Notes: generated from the sequence alone by a model not told the origin. A stretch of DNA of 64,000 nt from JANYHF01 sp963732765 (GCA_963732765.1 CAVTAS010000001.1:186001-250000), one strand, 5' to 3'; numbered from the stretch's first letter, positions 25,567 through 34,740 are shown. Numbers and translations are program-made.

Positions 25567-26687
25567 TGGCCAGGCATTGACACCCGAGCAGGCGATCCAG
25601 GTACTGCAGTACCGGGACCGCTGGGCCAAGACGCGAGCCGCGACGGCGCCGGTAGATCGCGCCGTCGCCGAGGCCGGGCTTAACCAATGCTATCGGAACG
25701 CTGGCCTCGCCCCCCCGGAGCGGATCGAGTGGCGCTGCAGCCCAATTGAAATCGCTCGCGATTGGGAGCGGAACTCGCCACCTGCCCGGGATGGGGCGAA
25801 ATGTCAGGAGCGAGATTCTCGATCGTGTCCGGGACCGGATCATCCCCGGCATTTCGGGGTTGTTGGCTGCCGAGGTCCGAAGAGCCGTGTTCGGCGGTGC
25901 TCGGGTTCCTGCGGCAGATACCGCAGCCAACGCGATATCGGAAGCCGTGCTGCAAGGCGCCAGATCCCAGCAAGCATCGGTATTAGTCCGCAGTCGTCGG
26001 ATAATGTCCTGCCTGATTCATTTCAAGAATCCAGTCAAGCGCTGGCCCGATTTTGCTCATTCCGGATTTGGTCAATCGGCATTGGATTGGCTGGGCCCGT
26101 ATCAGTTCCTGCACGATGTGTGCTGGCTTCGGCAGGAATTGGCATCGCTGCGGGGGCTCTGGCTGCTGGCGGAAAACGTTGGCTGGGTTCTGCCCCATGA
26201 GAAGGTCTGTTGGCTATCCGAGCGGCCAAATGTCCTGGCGTTCGACGCCGCCGGCCGGCTGCATTGCCCGACCGGGCCGGCGTTGGCCTTCCAAGATGGC
26301 TGGTCGGCTTACTTCTGGAAAGGCATCGAAATACCGGCCGCTTGTATCGAAAATCCCGATGCCATAACGGTGGCCGCAATCGCGCGGCAGTCCAACCCCG
26401 TTCAGCGCCGTTGCATGATCGAGATCATGACACCTGCGCGCTTCCTGGCTCTCGGAGGTGCTCGCAAGGCAGCACAAGACGAGACGGGAATCTTGTGGCG
26501 CAAGACCTGGACCTCAGGAGACAGCTGGGCGGCGGTCGAGGTGGAGAACGGCACGGCGGAACTTGATGGAACGCGCCGGCACTACATCCTGCAGGTGCCC
26601 GCCGATTTGGGCAGCGCCCGCGCGGCGGTGGCTTGGACCTATGGCATGACGGAACGCGACTATCGGCGTCTCAGTCAGCGAACCTGA
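25511..26687 (+). pseudogene. DUF6745-like protein, split by an apparent frameshift
   Basis: The N-terminal part reads in one frame from about 25511 (LTPEQAIQVLQYRDRW, AGLNQCYRNAGLAPPERI, SPIEIARDWERN). The rest reads in another frame to the stop at 26687 (NVRSEILDRVRDRI, WVLPHEKVCWLSERPN, RLHCPTGPALAFQDGW, AIARQSNPVQRRCMIE). Together they make one DUF6745-type protein; neither half is complete alone. The break lies between about 25755 and 25800. The cause may be a real mutation, a sequencing error or, less likely, programmed frameshifting. If only the second frame is used, the product begins at TTG 25746 and lacks the family N-terminus. The function of the family is unknown. Confidence 0.6.
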
Positions 26688-26724
26688 CCGCGGCCATCCG
26701 GCGGGCACGCACTGGGCGCCCGTC

Positions 26725-27117
26725 TCAAACATCGCTGACCGACACCACGCGGAAGGTCCGCATGACATCGTCGTGTTCCTTGATTGAGACGTACTCACCG
26801 ATACGGAACGTATGATCGCCGAAGCGGTAGCCGGTTTCGTCGTCGGTCTCGTCGCCGAGAATGTCGTAGTGAAAGGCCCAGCTCCCGCCCGGCTTGCGGA
26901 TCAGGTGGCCATGTTCCAGTGCCCCATCCCAGAACCGTACCACACTGCACTTGGCCCGTTCGGTCCGCCAGCGGGCCACGACAATGTGACCGGATGGATC
27001 GAGCGGAGCCTGGAACTCATAGCCATGGTGGCGGCTGCCTTCAGGAAAGTCGTGATCTCGCGCCAGTTCCAGACGGATCTTTTTTAGCGGCATGGACTTG
27101 GAATGTTCTTGGGTCAT
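26725..27117 (-). CDS. Conserved hypothetical protein downstream of a universal stress gene
   Basis: A 130-residue soluble protein. It starts MTQEHSKSMPLKKIRLELAR, then GYEFQAPLDPSGHI and a C-terminal half with FGDHTFRIGEYVSIKEHDD. It is acidic, has no signal or membrane segment, and shows a beta-rich pattern. I do not know the family name. The ATG at 27117 has GAGG upstream and is only 14 bases after the universal stress protein gene, so it belongs to the same FixK-type operon. Confidence 0.65.
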   Translation of the reverse strand: MTQEHSKSMPLKKIRLELARDHDFPEGSRHHGYEFQAPLDPSGHIVVARWRTERAKCSVVRFWDGALEHGHLIRKPGGSWAFHYDILGDETDDETGYRFGDHTFRIGEYVSIKEHDDVMRTFRVVSVSDV

Positions 27118-27131
27118 GATGGCCTCGGCAG

Positions 27132-27986
27132 CTAGTGGGACATGAGGACGGGAATGGTGGTGTGTTCCAGGACACCATGCGTGGCGCCGCCGAAGATAAT
27201 CTCGCGCATGCGCCAATGACCATAGCCGCCCATCACGATCAGGTCGCTGTTGGCGGCCTTGGCCTCGGCGAGCAGCGCATTTGCCACCTCCGCAGACGAT
27301 GCCGTAGCGTTCACCAAAGTGCAGCGCACGCCATGGCGCGCCAGCGTTGCCTCGATGCCGGCGGTCGGCGCTGTATCCTCCTGGAGGCTACCCCAAAGCC
27401 CGCCCGACGCCTGGCCGGCGGCCAGGAGGCGGACGCTTTCGGCCTTCTCCAGGAACGGCAGCGCGTCGAAAGCCGCGCGGGCCGATTCGCGGCTGCCATT
27501 CCAGCCCAGCAGCACGCGCTTGCCGACCGTCGTTACCGATGGTTTGTTCGGTACAATGAGCACCGGGCGACCGACACCGAGCATCACGTCTTCGGTAGCG
27601 GCAATCCCATCGATCAGATTGATCGTCTTGTCCGACTGGCCGAGGATGACGAGATCGGCGGCGTGACCGTGGCGCATAACGACCGAGGCTGCCGTTTCAA
27701 ATTGCGCCTCAACCGGCAGCCAGCTGAATTGGACATCCTCGCCCGCGATTGTCTTGTTGAACGTCTCGGTGATCCGCCTGCCAGCGGCCTGGTTGGCCTG
27801 ACGTTGAGCCTCCATGAGTTCGCCGATGACTTCGGGTGGAGCGGCCGACGAGACGAAGGCCTGCGGAATCACATGCAGCCCGATCAGGTGGGCCGAGAAG
27901 GACTTGGCAACGCCGATTGCCGTCTTGGCGAGAGTGGCGGCGTGCGCCTCGGTATCAAGATGTACGAGGATGGTCTTGAAGGGCAT
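27132..27986 (-). CDS. Tandem universal stress protein (UspA family)
   Basis: The 284-residue protein holds two Usp domains. The second keeps the ATP-binding pattern G-2x-G-9x-G (MGGYGHWRMREIIFGGATHG); in the first this part is altered (LGQSDKTINLIDG), so only one site may bind ATP. Tandem Usp proteins of this kind are commonly induced by oxygen loss or growth arrest. GGGAGG precedes the ATG at 27986. A FixK/FNR-type site is centred 75 bases upstream of the start, which suits a class II promoter with a short leader. The gene for a hypothetical protein follows after 14 bases. Confidence 0.9.
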   Translation of the reverse strand: MPFKTILVHLDTEAHAATLAKTAIGVAKSFSAHLIGLHVIPQAFVSSAAPPEVIGELMEAQRQANQAAGRRITETFNKTIAGEDVQFSWLPVEAQFETAASVVMRHGHAADLVILGQSDKTINLIDGIAATEDVMLGVGRPVLIVPNKPSVTTVGKRVLLGWNGSRESARAAFDALPFLEKAESVRLLAAGQASGGLWGSLQEDTAPTAGIEATLARHGVRCTLVNATASSAEVANALLAEAKAANSDLIVMGGYGHWRMREIIFGGATHGVLEHTTIPVLMSH

Positions 27987-28054
27987 GGTCGCCTCCCGGC
28001 TGTGTCTTGCGCAGTATTGCAGAATAATAATGCCGGCAATTGCTGCGGTGGGCC

Positions 28055-28068
28055 TTGACATGAATCAA
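28055..28068 (-). promoter_or_regulatory. FixK/FNR-type site of the universal stress operon
   Basis: TTGAC-ATGA-ATCAA, reading TTGAT-TCAT-GTCAA toward the universal stress gene. With the activator centred at -41.5, transcription would begin about 34 bases before the start codon at 27986. Confidence 0.75.
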
Positions 28069-28107
28069 ACCGGATTTCGGCAAACGACAACTTGACTGCG
28101 GCGGCAC

Positions 28108-28138
28108 AAAAAAGGGCTTGGCCAAATGAGCCAAGCCC
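28108..28138 (-). terminator. Rho-independent terminator of hsp20
   Basis: Read on the minus strand, GGGCTTGGC and GCCAAGCCC pair perfectly around a 7-base loop and are followed by six Ts. It begins about 20 bases after the hsp20 stop and separates that transcript from the universal stress promoter. Confidence 0.9.
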
Positions 28139-28158
28139 CTGTCACTAAGCGACGTCGT

Positions 28159-28653
28159 TCAGGCCGCTTTCTTGATTTCGATCTGCTTGGCTTGCTTCTG
28201 CATCTCTGCGGGCTTGGGCAAGGTAACGGTCAGGATGCCATCCTTGAACTTGGCGTCGACTTTTCCGGGATCGATGTCGTAGGGCACGCTCATGGTACGC
28301 TGGAATGAGCCGTAGGAGCGCTCGACGCGGTGATAGGTTGGCACCTTGTCGCCGGACTTGGTCTCGGACTCGGTGCGCTTCTCACCCTTGATGGTAAGCA
28401 CGTCGCCGGTGAGCGTCACCGAAATGTCCTTCTGATCGACCCCCGGCAGCTCGGCGGTGATGCGCAGCTCCTTATCGGTCTCGCTGATATCCACGCGCGG
28501 CGTCAGCATGCCATTGGTCGTCGGCTTGGAGTAGCGTCCCAACCCTGGAAGGTCGTCGAACATCTCTTCCATCTGGCGACGCATCGCGGCAAACGGGTCG
28601 CGCAGTTCCTTGCTCTCGCCCCACAATGTGGGAAGCCATGATTCCGATTTCAT
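28159..28653 (-). CDS. Small heat shock protein Hsp20
   Basis: The 164-residue ATP-independent chaperone holds unfolding proteins in a soluble state. The alpha-crystallin domain (about 50-150) has PRVDISETDKELRITAELPG, the GVDQKDISV strand, and FKDGILTVTLPK, the conserved GILTV core. AAAGGAG is 6 bases before the ATG at 28653; the ATG at 28674 overlaps this and is not used. A FixK/FNR-type site lies 83-96 bases upstream of the start. No heat-shock (CIRCE or ROSE) element was noticed, so oxygen limitation looks the likelier trigger. Confidence 0.92.
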   Translation of the reverse strand: MKSESWLPTLWGESKELRDPFAAMRRQMEEMFDDLPGLGRYSKPTTNGMLTPRVDISETDKELRITAELPGVDQKDISVTLTGDVLTIKGEKRTESETKSGDKVPTYHRVERSYGSFQRTMSVPYDIDPGKVDAKFKDGILTVTLPKPAEMQKQAKQIEIKKAA

Positions 28654-28735
28654 ATGACGTCTCCTTTTGCTCATGTGAGTTACCCCTGTGCTGGGTAGTG
28701 CGATGCATGACTATGCACCCAAGCCAGGCTCGACA

Positions 28736-28749
28736 TTGACGACGATCAA
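28736..28749 (-). promoter_or_regulatory. FixK/FNR-type site between hsp20 and a response regulator
   Basis: TTGAC-GACG-ATCAA, oriented toward hsp20, where a class II start would give a leader of about 48 bases. It may also serve the rightward response regulator, 203 bases away. The 28654-28952 gap holds no gene that I can support. Confidence 0.7.
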
Positions 28750-28952
28750 CCTCCGCCCTCGTCATTTTCCCCGATCACCGGCGGTCATGTCCGCAAACGA
28801 CTGCGCGCGTCATGCTGGGCTGCCCTGCATTGCCGGATGCTGCGCGAGCGGCTGTTCCATGGCCGACCGAAGTGTTGTACCAAGGGCGGCGTCAGCTTCG
28901 TGTCGATCGATCGGAATTGCTCCAGCGTGGGCGGCCGAGGAGGCAAGGGTCC

Positions 28953-29690
28953 GTGGAAATGAAGACCGCTGCCAACATTCTGATCGTGGACGACGACGAG
29001 GCCGTTCGCCGCGTGCTGGCCGATTGCCTGGTGCCGGAAGGGTTTGCGGTGTTCGAGGCTGCGACCGGCGCCGATATGCTCAAGGAGTTGGCAGCGCGGC
29101 AGATCGATCTCATTACGCTCGATCTCAATCTCGCTGGCGAGGATGGGCTGAAGCTGGCGCGCGACGTGCGCTCGCGCCAGAACATCCCTATTGTCATGAT
29201 CACCGGCAAGTCAGACCCGATCGACAAGGTGGTGGGCTTGGAACTTGGCGCCGACGATTACATTCCCAAGCCCTTCCACATGCGCGAGGTGCTGGCCCGC
29301 ATCCGGGCGGTGTTGCGCCGCTACCAGCCATCAACAGAACCAACAGTGGATGGTGGGGCAAAGGCGAGCGGCGGCTGCTTCACTTTCGAGGGACGCTCCC
29401 TGAATCTGGCCCGCCGTGAATTCAAGAGTGCTGCAGGACTTGTATCGGACCTCACCACGACCGAGTTCGAGCTGCTGGTGATATTCCTGCGTGCTCCCGG
29501 CCGGGTGCTATCCCGCGATCAGATCATGGATCAGCTGAAGGGGCACGACTGGTCGCCACTCGATCGCTCCATCGATTCCATGGTCGCGCGGCTCCGGCGC
29601 AAGATCGAACCGGAGAACGAGACACCGAAACTCATCAAGTCGGTGCGCGGCGTCGGTTATGTCTTTGCCGGTAGCGTGGAGGCCGCCTGA
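28953..29690 (+). CDS. OmpR-family response regulator
   Basis: The 245-residue regulator has a complete receiver domain (IVDDDEA, acceptor Asp in LITLDLNLAGEDG, MITGK, and DDYIPKPF) and an OmpR/PhoB-type winged helix (LTTTEFELLVIFLRAPGRVL, RSIDSMVARLRRKIE, RGVGYVF). It should be activated by phosphorylation. AGGAGG is 9 bases before GTG 28953 and 15 bases before ATG 28959; I prefer the GTG. No kinase gene lies next to it; the PAS hybrid kinase 6 kb away is one candidate partner but nothing proves this. It contrasts with the degenerate regulator at 9915-10709. Confidence 0.9.
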   Translation: MEMKTAANILIVDDDEAVRRVLADCLVPEGFAVFEAATGADMLKELAARQIDLITLDLNLAGEDGLKLARDVRSRQNIPIVMITGKSDPIDKVVGLELGADDYIPKPFHMREVLARIRAVLRRYQPSTEPTVDGGAKASGGCFTFEGRSLNLARREFKSAAGLVSDLTTTEFELLVIFLRAPGRVLSRDQIMDQLKGHDWSPLDRSIDSMVARLRRKIEPENETPKLIKSVRGVGYVFAGSVEAA

Positions 29691-29737
29691 CGCAGGGCAA
29701 CCGGCAGCGCCCGGCGGATTGTACGGTGCGGCCGCAA

Positions 29738-29751
29738 TTGATCCCCGTCAA
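29738..29751 (+). promoter_or_regulatory. FixK/FNR-type site of the host-attachment-family operon
   Basis: TTGAT-CCCC-GTCAA, oriented toward the gene starting at 29813. The activator at -41.5 would place the start site about 27 bases before the ATG. Confidence 0.75.
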
Positions 29752-29812
29752 CGCCAAGCTCATGCGCACAGGGGCATTAATGCCCTATCGCCGATCAGCA
29801 AAGGAGGATCCG

Positions 29813-30268
29813 ATGCACTCAACTCAGTCCCGGACGTGGGTTCTCGTTGCCGACAGTGCGAAGGCTCGTGCTGTGCGTTGGGCTGGCCAAATTGCGCCGA
29901 TTGAATCGGTCGAGCGATTTGACCTGCACTATCAGCACCAGCATGGCCGCGACATGATGAGCGACCGCCCCGGCAGGACGTACGAATCGCATGGCACGAC
30001 CCGTCATGCCATCGAGCCCCATACCGATCCAACCCGCGAAGCCGAGCGCCGTTTTGCTGACGCGGTGGTCGAGGAACTGAAGGGCCGGTTCGCCAAGCAT
30101 GAATTCGACCGCCTCGTTCTGGTCGCCGGCCCGACGATGCTCGGTGACCTCCGGGCGGCCTTGCCTGCGGAACTACAGAAGGTAGTCCATGCAGAGCTGC
30201 GCAAGGATCTCACGCATCTGACAAACGATCAGCTGAAGGAACATCTGTTAGCTGCCGACGTAATGTGA
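29813..30268 (+). CDS. Host attachment family protein
   Basis: The 151-residue soluble protein matches the Host_attach family: WVLVADSAKARAVRW, the linker with DRPGRTYESHG, FADAVVEELKGRF, FDRLVLVAGPTMLGDLR and LRKDLTHLTNDQLKEHL. The name comes from an Agrobacterium plant-attachment phenotype; the fold is like release factor eRF1 domain 2-type proteins and the biochemical role is unknown. AAGGAGG is 6 bases before the ATG at 29813. It heads a three-gene run (to 30846) behind a FixK/FNR-type site. Confidence 0.85.
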   Translation: MHSTQSRTWVLVADSAKARAVRWAGQIAPIESVERFDLHYQHQHGRDMMSDRPGRTYESHGTTRHAIEPHTDPTREAERRFADAVVEELKGRFAKHEFDRLVLVAGPTMLGDLRAALPAELQKVVHAELRKDLTHLTNDQLKEHLLAADVM

Positions 30269-30316
30269 CGTGGAGCCGTCGGCCACGGTTCGAGGGCTTT
30301 CAAAGGAGACCACTAG

Positions 30317-30520
30317 ATGGCGTTCGAGGACATCAAGGCGCAGATTGCACTGCTGCTCGCTGAGACCCATGACCGGCCGGATGGTCTGCATGCGGTTTAT
30401 CAGAAGGTCATGCAGGAAATCAACGAAATGCGGGCCTTCGGCATGCCGCTTCCCGAAGATCTGGTCGAACTTGAGCGCGCGTTGGAAGAGAAGTTTTCCA
30501 AAGAATTCCGGCAAAGTTAG
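30317..30520 (+). CDS. Small conserved hypothetical protein, 67 residues
   Basis: A short acidic, fully helical protein (MAFEDIKAQIALLLAETHD, then VMQEINEMRAFGMPLPEDL and LERALEEKFS). AAAGGAG precedes the ATG at 30317. No cysteines, signal or membrane segment. It sits between the host-attachment-family gene and the DUF4389 gene in the same direction with short gaps, so it is probably cotranscribed. I do not recognise a family. Confidence 0.65.
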   Translation: MAFEDIKAQIALLLAETHDRPDGLHAVYQKVMQEINEMRAFGMPLPEDLVELERALEEKFSKEFRQS

Positions 30521-30537
30521 AAAGTTGGAGGTGAACT

Positions 30538-30846
30538 ATGGAAGCCGCAGAGCAAGGCCACCGTGCCGTGGACCGGTCGCGCTGGATTCGGGCCCTCTAT
30601 CTGGTGTTCTTTCTGATTGCATTTGGGCTTGGCCAGTCTGTCCTCGGCGTGCTCACCGTTGTGCAGTTCTTCTGGCTGCTGGCGACGGGCGAGCCCAATC
30701 ACGTGCTTCGCCGGTTTGGCACCTCGCTCGCGCGATGGTTCGCTGAGGTCGTCCGTTTCCTGACCTGCGCCAGCGACGACAAGCCGTTCCCCTGGAAGGA
30801 ATGGCCGGCAGCGGACTCGAACAGCGAAAGCGTTGTTACGATCTGA
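30538..30846 (+). CDS. DUF4389 membrane protein
   Basis: The 102-residue protein has one long or two short hydrophobic segments (about 18-50, IRALYLVFFLIAFGLGQSVL). It ends with the DUF4389 mark FLTCASDDKPFPWKEW. The family is integral to the membrane and of unknown function. TTGGAGG precedes the ATG at 30538, 17 bases after the gene upstream; last gene of the FixK-type operon. The 244 bases after it (30847-31090) hold no gene that I can support. Confidence 0.8.
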   Translation: MEAAEQGHRAVDRSRWIRALYLVFFLIAFGLGQSVLGVLTVVQFFWLLATGEPNHVLRRFGTSLARWFAEVVRFLTCASDDKPFPWKEWPAADSNSESVVTI

Positions 30847-31090
30847 GTTGTGTCAATCTGGTCCGTGGTGGAAGGGTTCATCCAGCTAACTCACTGCAAC
30901 AGATGGTAGGCATCAAGCCTCCCCAAGACCAGATCACAGCTGATAGATCCACATACCGGCAGCAATCTCCAGCTGACAAAGATGTCGGCTGGCGACTGCT
31001 GTTCGCGGCTTTGATCCAGGCCACCGGCAACCTGAACCGTCGCAACGAAGCGGGTCGAGGTCACCGCATGAGAGAGGCCTACGCAGTATC

Positions 31091-31597
31091 TTAAGCAGCC
31101 AAACGCAAGGGAGACAACTTGCGAACGAAATCGGCCAATTGTGTTGTATCCCGGCCGGCCTTCTTGTCCGCGTCCGTGATCGCCAGGCGAGCCATTGCGG
31201 GGCGTCCAGCCAGGTCGTCCAACTCGGTGAACGCCGCCGTCGCTTCGCCTCCACCCAGAGTGATGAAGGACGCAAATCGCGTCGATGGCGTTGATGCGAG
31301 CCCGCTCGCTTTCAGCCAGCCGCGCACGGGAGCGGCGATGCGGCCGATCCAGATCGGGCCGCCGACAATCACCAGATCGTAGTCGGCGAGAGTATGCGTC
31401 AAGGGTAGCACTGGCATCTCGGATCGTGTGAAGGCGGCCCAGGCAATGCGCGAATAGGTCATGAAGCCGCGACGCGGCTCCCGGATCGGCACGATTTCTT
31501 CCAGGTCGGCGCCAAGGGCAGTCGCCAGCTTCTGCGCCAGCTCCTTGGTGGTTCCCGACAAGGAGTAGTAGGCCACCAGCGTCTTCGAGTTCGCCAT
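31091..31597 (-). CDS. Flavodoxin-like protein
   Basis: The 168-residue protein has the flavodoxin fold. The FMN phosphate loop is YSLSGTTKELAQKLA at residues 11-25, followed by DYDLVIVGGPIWIGRIAAPV and FASFITLGGGEA, which contact the isoalloxazine ring. It should shuttle single electrons, or act as a flavin-dependent quinone reductase, in the cytoplasm. CAGGAGA precedes the ATG at 31597. A FixK/FNR-type site at 31673-31686 points toward it. Confidence 0.85.
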   Translation of the reverse strand: MANSKTLVAYYSLSGTTKELAQKLATALGADLEEIVPIREPRRGFMTYSRIAWAAFTRSEMPVLPLTHTLADYDLVIVGGPIWIGRIAAPVRGWLKASGLASTPSTRFASFITLGGGEATAAFTELDDLAGRPAMARLAITDADKKAGRDTTQLADFVRKLSPLRLAA

Positions 31598-31672
31598 CTC
31601 AATCTCCTGCAGTCACTAACCGGGTTCTGAGTCCGTCAAGTTGCAACCTGCATCGGCAATGTCCCGCTGCCT

Positions 31673-31686
31673 TTGACGCGCATCAA
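31673..31686 (-). promoter_or_regulatory. FixK/FNR-type site between flavodoxin and the arc-like operon
   Basis: TTGAC-GCGC-ATCAA, oriented toward flavodoxin (leader about 41 bases if centred at -41.5). It is the only such site in the divergent region, so it may also serve the antiporter operon starting at 31851. A weaker copy, TTGAT-CCAG-CACAA near 31716, has two mismatches. Confidence 0.7.
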
Positions 31687-31850
31687 TTCCAGCGTCGAGA
31701 GATCGGCAGCTTGGATTGATCCAGCACAATGTTGTTCGGCAGTCCGAGCGGTAGTTTTCCCTCCACGCTGCCATTTGCCCGAAGACGCAATGGCACGCTG
31801 CCCGGTGCCGAATGGTTCGGCGCGCTGGCGCTTGGAAGGATGGTGCCACC

Positions 31851-33335
31851 ATGACCTCGATCGACATGCCCCAGGTCGGGCCAGCTACGAAATCCAATAC
31901 GGTTCCGGCCGCTAAGCTGGGTGCCGGACTGCTGACCGCGCTGGTCGTTGGCTCGATGATCGGTTCGGGTGTGTTCAGCTTTCCCCAGAACATGGCTGCG
32001 GGCGCCGGAGCGACGGCGATCACCATCGGTTGGCTGATTACCGGCGTCGGCATGATCGCGCTGGCGCTGGTGTTTCAGGGGCTGGCCGTTCGCAAGCCCG
32101 ATCTGGACTCCGGCCCCTATGCCTATGCCAGGGCCGGTTTCGGCGACTTCATCGGCTTCAACAGCGCCTGGGGCTATTGGCTCTCGGCGTGGATCGGCAA
32201 TGTCTCCTACGCGGTAATCTTGTTCAGTGCACTGTCCTATTTCGTGCCGGCGTTCGGCGAGGGCAACACGTGGCAGGCGATCCTGGGAGCATCTGCTGTT
32301 CTTTGGCTCATCCACATTCTGATTCTCGCCGGCGTGCGCGAGGCAGCTTTCGCCAATGCCGTGGTCACGATCGGCAAGGTGGCGCCGGTGTTGCTCTTTC
32401 TTGGTCTGGTGGCCGCTGCGTTCAATTGGGCGACCTTCAATGGCACCGCGGTCGCGGCCCCTGCGACGGGCACAGCGCCGGCAGCACTCGGAAGCCTGTT
32501 CGACCAGGTTAAAAGTACTATGCTGGTAACGCTGTGGGCGTTCATCGGCATCGAGGGCGCCAGCGTTGTCTCGGCCCGCGCCGCCAAGCGTTCCGACGTT
32601 GGTTTCGCGACCATCTCGGGCCTCGTGATCTGCCTACTGATCTATATGGGTGTGTCGCTGCTATCGCTCGGCATCATGAGCCAGGCAGATCTCGCCGCAC
32701 TGAAGAACCCATCAATGGCGGGCGTTCTTGAGAAGGTTGCTGGCCCTTGGGGCGCCGGCCTGATCAATGCCGCCGTCGTCGTCTCCGTCCTCGGCGCCTT
32801 CCTGTCCTGGACGCTGCTGGCGGCCGAAGTGCCGTTGGTCGCTGCCAAGGACGGCATCATGCCCAAACTGTTCGGGGTCGAATCGGACAAGCACTCACCC
32901 TGCGCGTCGCTCTGGATAACCAATGGGTTGGTACAGATATTCCTGCTCGTCACCTATTTCTACTCTGCCACCTACAACGCCTTGTTCACGATCGCCTCGG
33001 CCGCCATCATGGTGCCCTACGTACTGTCGGGCGCCTATGCCCTGAAGATTGCGCTGTCGGGCGAAAGTTATGACCGGAGCGAAGGGCGTACACGCGATAT
33101 CGTGGTCGGCTTGATCGCGACAGTCTACGGACTCTGGCTCGTCTACGCTGCCGGACCCAAATACCTGTTCCTGTGCGCCATGCTCTATGCGATCGGCATC
33201 GCCGTCTATCTCTGGGCGCGCGCCGAGCGGAATGAACCCCTGTTCGAAGGCATCGAAGGACTGCTGGCGGCTGCCCTGGCGGTGGCTGGCATCGCTGCTG
33301 GTTATCTGCTCTGGACCGGCGGCTTGACGATCTGA
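31851..33335 (+). CDS. APC-family amino acid antiporter, ArcD-like
   Basis: The 494-residue integral membrane protein has about 12-13 helices. It has the APC substrate loop GSMIGSGVFSFP in the first helix and the family wording SGPYAYARAGFGDFIGFNSAWGYW. Its layout is that of the basic amino acid/polyamine antiporters that exchange arginine and ornithine. Position at the head of an operon with ornithine carbamoyltransferase and carbamate kinase supports an ornithine exchange role; citrulline or arginine could be the partner. GGAAGGA is upstream of the ATG at 31851. Confidence 0.85.
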   Translation: MTSIDMPQVGPATKSNTVPAAKLGAGLLTALVVGSMIGSGVFSFPQNMAAGAGATAITIGWLITGVGMIALALVFQGLAVRKPDLDSGPYAYARAGFGDFIGFNSAWGYWLSAWIGNVSYAVILFSALSYFVPAFGEGNTWQAILGASAVLWLIHILILAGVREAAFANAVVTIGKVAPVLLFLGLVAAAFNWATFNGTAVAAPATGTAPAALGSLFDQVKSTMLVTLWAFIGIEGASVVSARAAKRSDVGFATISGLVICLLIYMGVSLLSLGIMSQADLAALKNPSMAGVLEKVAGPWGAGLINAAVVVSVLGAFLSWTLLAAEVPLVAAKDGIMPKLFGVESDKHSPCASLWITNGLVQIFLLVTYFYSATYNALFTIASAAIMVPYVLSGAYALKIALSGESYDRSEGRTRDIVVGLIATVYGLWLVYAAGPKYLFLCAMLYAIGIAVYLWARAERNEPLFEGIEGLLAAALAVAGIAAGYLLWTGGLTI

Positions 33336-33381
33336 ACCGACAAACAACGGCTCAACTCAATCTTTAAGCGGAGACGTGCGA

Positions 33382-34740
33382 ATGGCGAGTCCAACATCAA
33401 GGCGGATACTGATCATGGGGGCCGCGGGCCGCGACTTCCATAACTTCAACGTCGCCTTTCGCGGCAATCCCAGTTACGACGTGGTCGCCTTTACGGCGGC
33501 GCAGATCCCCGGGATCGCAGGGCGGCGCTATCCCGCTGCACTCGCCGGTCCGCAATATCCGGGCGGGATTCCGATCCTCGACGAAGCCGATCTGGCCACG
33601 TTGTGCCGCGACAAGCAGGTCGACGAGGTGGTGTTTGCCTATAGCGACGTCGAACACGCGACGGTCATGCACAAGGCCTCCATCGCGTTGGCGGCCGGGG
33701 CGGATTTCTCGCTGCTCGGGCCGCACCGCACCATGCTGACATCGAAACGACCCGTGATTGCGATCTGTGCTGTTCGTACCGGTGTCGGGAAATCGCAGAC
33801 CACGCGCTGGCTGGCGCAGCACCTCAAGGCCAACGGTCTGCGTACCGCCGCGATCCGTCACCCCATGCCCTACGGCGACCTGGAACGCCAGGCCGTACAG
33901 CGGTTTGTCACGATGCAGGACCTGGACGACGCCAGCTGCACCATCGAGGAGCGCGAGGAGTATGAACCGCACATCGCGGCCGGCACCATCGTCTACGCCG
34001 GCGTCGACTACGCCAAGATTCTCGCCAAGGCGGAGCAGGAATGCGACGTCATCTTGTGGGACGGCGGCAACAACGACTTCTCGTTCATCAAGCCTGACTT
34101 GCACATCGTGATGGTCGACCCGCTGCGGCCCGGCCACGAGAAAACCCATCATCCCGGTGAAGCCGTTCTGCGCATGGCCGACATCGTGGTGATCGCCAAG
34201 ACCAACTCGGCGGCAGACGCCGATATCCGAACGGTTGCCGACAGCGCCTCAAGCATCGCGCCGAACGCGGTGGTGGTGCGGGCGGCCTCCGAAGTGCGCC
34301 TGGACGATGCGGGCAAAGTGAAGGGCAAGCGCGTGCTGGTGATCGACGACGGTCCGACCATCACACACGGGGGAATGGCCTATGGAGCCGGCTACGTCGC
34401 CGCCATCCAGGCTGGCGCTGGCGAGATCGTCGATCCCCGTCCGTATGCTGCCGGCGACCTTGTCGGCGTCTACGCCAAGTACCCGCATATCGGGCGTGTA
34501 CTGCCGGCCATGGGTTACTCCACCCAAGAGATGGTCGATCTTGAAACCACCATCAATGCTGCGCCGGTCGATGTTGTGGTTGCCGGGACCCCAACGAACC
34601 TTAGCCATCTGATGACGTTGAACAAGCCCGTGGTGCGTGCGCGCTACGACTTCGCGGAGGTCGGCGAGCCGCGCCTGAGCGACCTCATCCAGGCCTTCCT
34701 GAAACAGCGTGGTCTCCTGGAGCGCAAAGCCGTTGCGTGA
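33382..34740 (+). CDS. Cyclic 2,3-diphosphoglycerate synthetase-like P-loop protein
   Basis: The 452-residue soluble protein is like archaeal cyclic 2,3-diphosphoglycerate synthetase. The N-terminal part is Rossmann-like (RRILIMGAAGRDFHNF). The middle has a P-loop, RTGVGKSQTTRWL (near residue 135), and a Walker B-like DVILWDGGNNDFSF. The C-terminus has HIGRVLPAMGYS. Bacterial members are widely annotated after the archaeal enzyme but have no proven reaction; the archaeal product is not expected here. It sits inside an operon between the antiporter and ornithine carbamoyltransferase, 43 bases before the latter, so a role in carbamoyl phosphate or arginine metabolism is possible. GGAGACG precedes the ATG at 33382. 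Confidence 0.75.
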   Translation: MASPTSRRILIMGAAGRDFHNFNVAFRGNPSYDVVAFTAAQIPGIAGRRYPAALAGPQYPGGIPILDEADLATLCRDKQVDEVVFAYSDVEHATVMHKASIALAAGADFSLLGPHRTMLTSKRPVIAICAVRTGVGKSQTTRWLAQHLKANGLRTAAIRHPMPYGDLERQAVQRFVTMQDLDDASCTIEEREEYEPHIAAGTIVYAGVDYAKILAKAEQECDVILWDGGNNDFSFIKPDLHIVMVDPLRPGHEKTHHPGEAVLRMADIVVIAKTNSAADADIRTVADSASSIAPNAVVVRAASEVRLDDAGKVKGKRVLVIDDGPTITHGGMAYGAGYVAAIQAGAGEIVDPRPYAAGDLVGVYAKYPHIGRVLPAMGYSTQEMVDLETTINAAPVDVVVAGTPTNLSHLMTLNKPVVRARYDFAEVGEPRLSDLIQAFLKQRGLLERKAVA

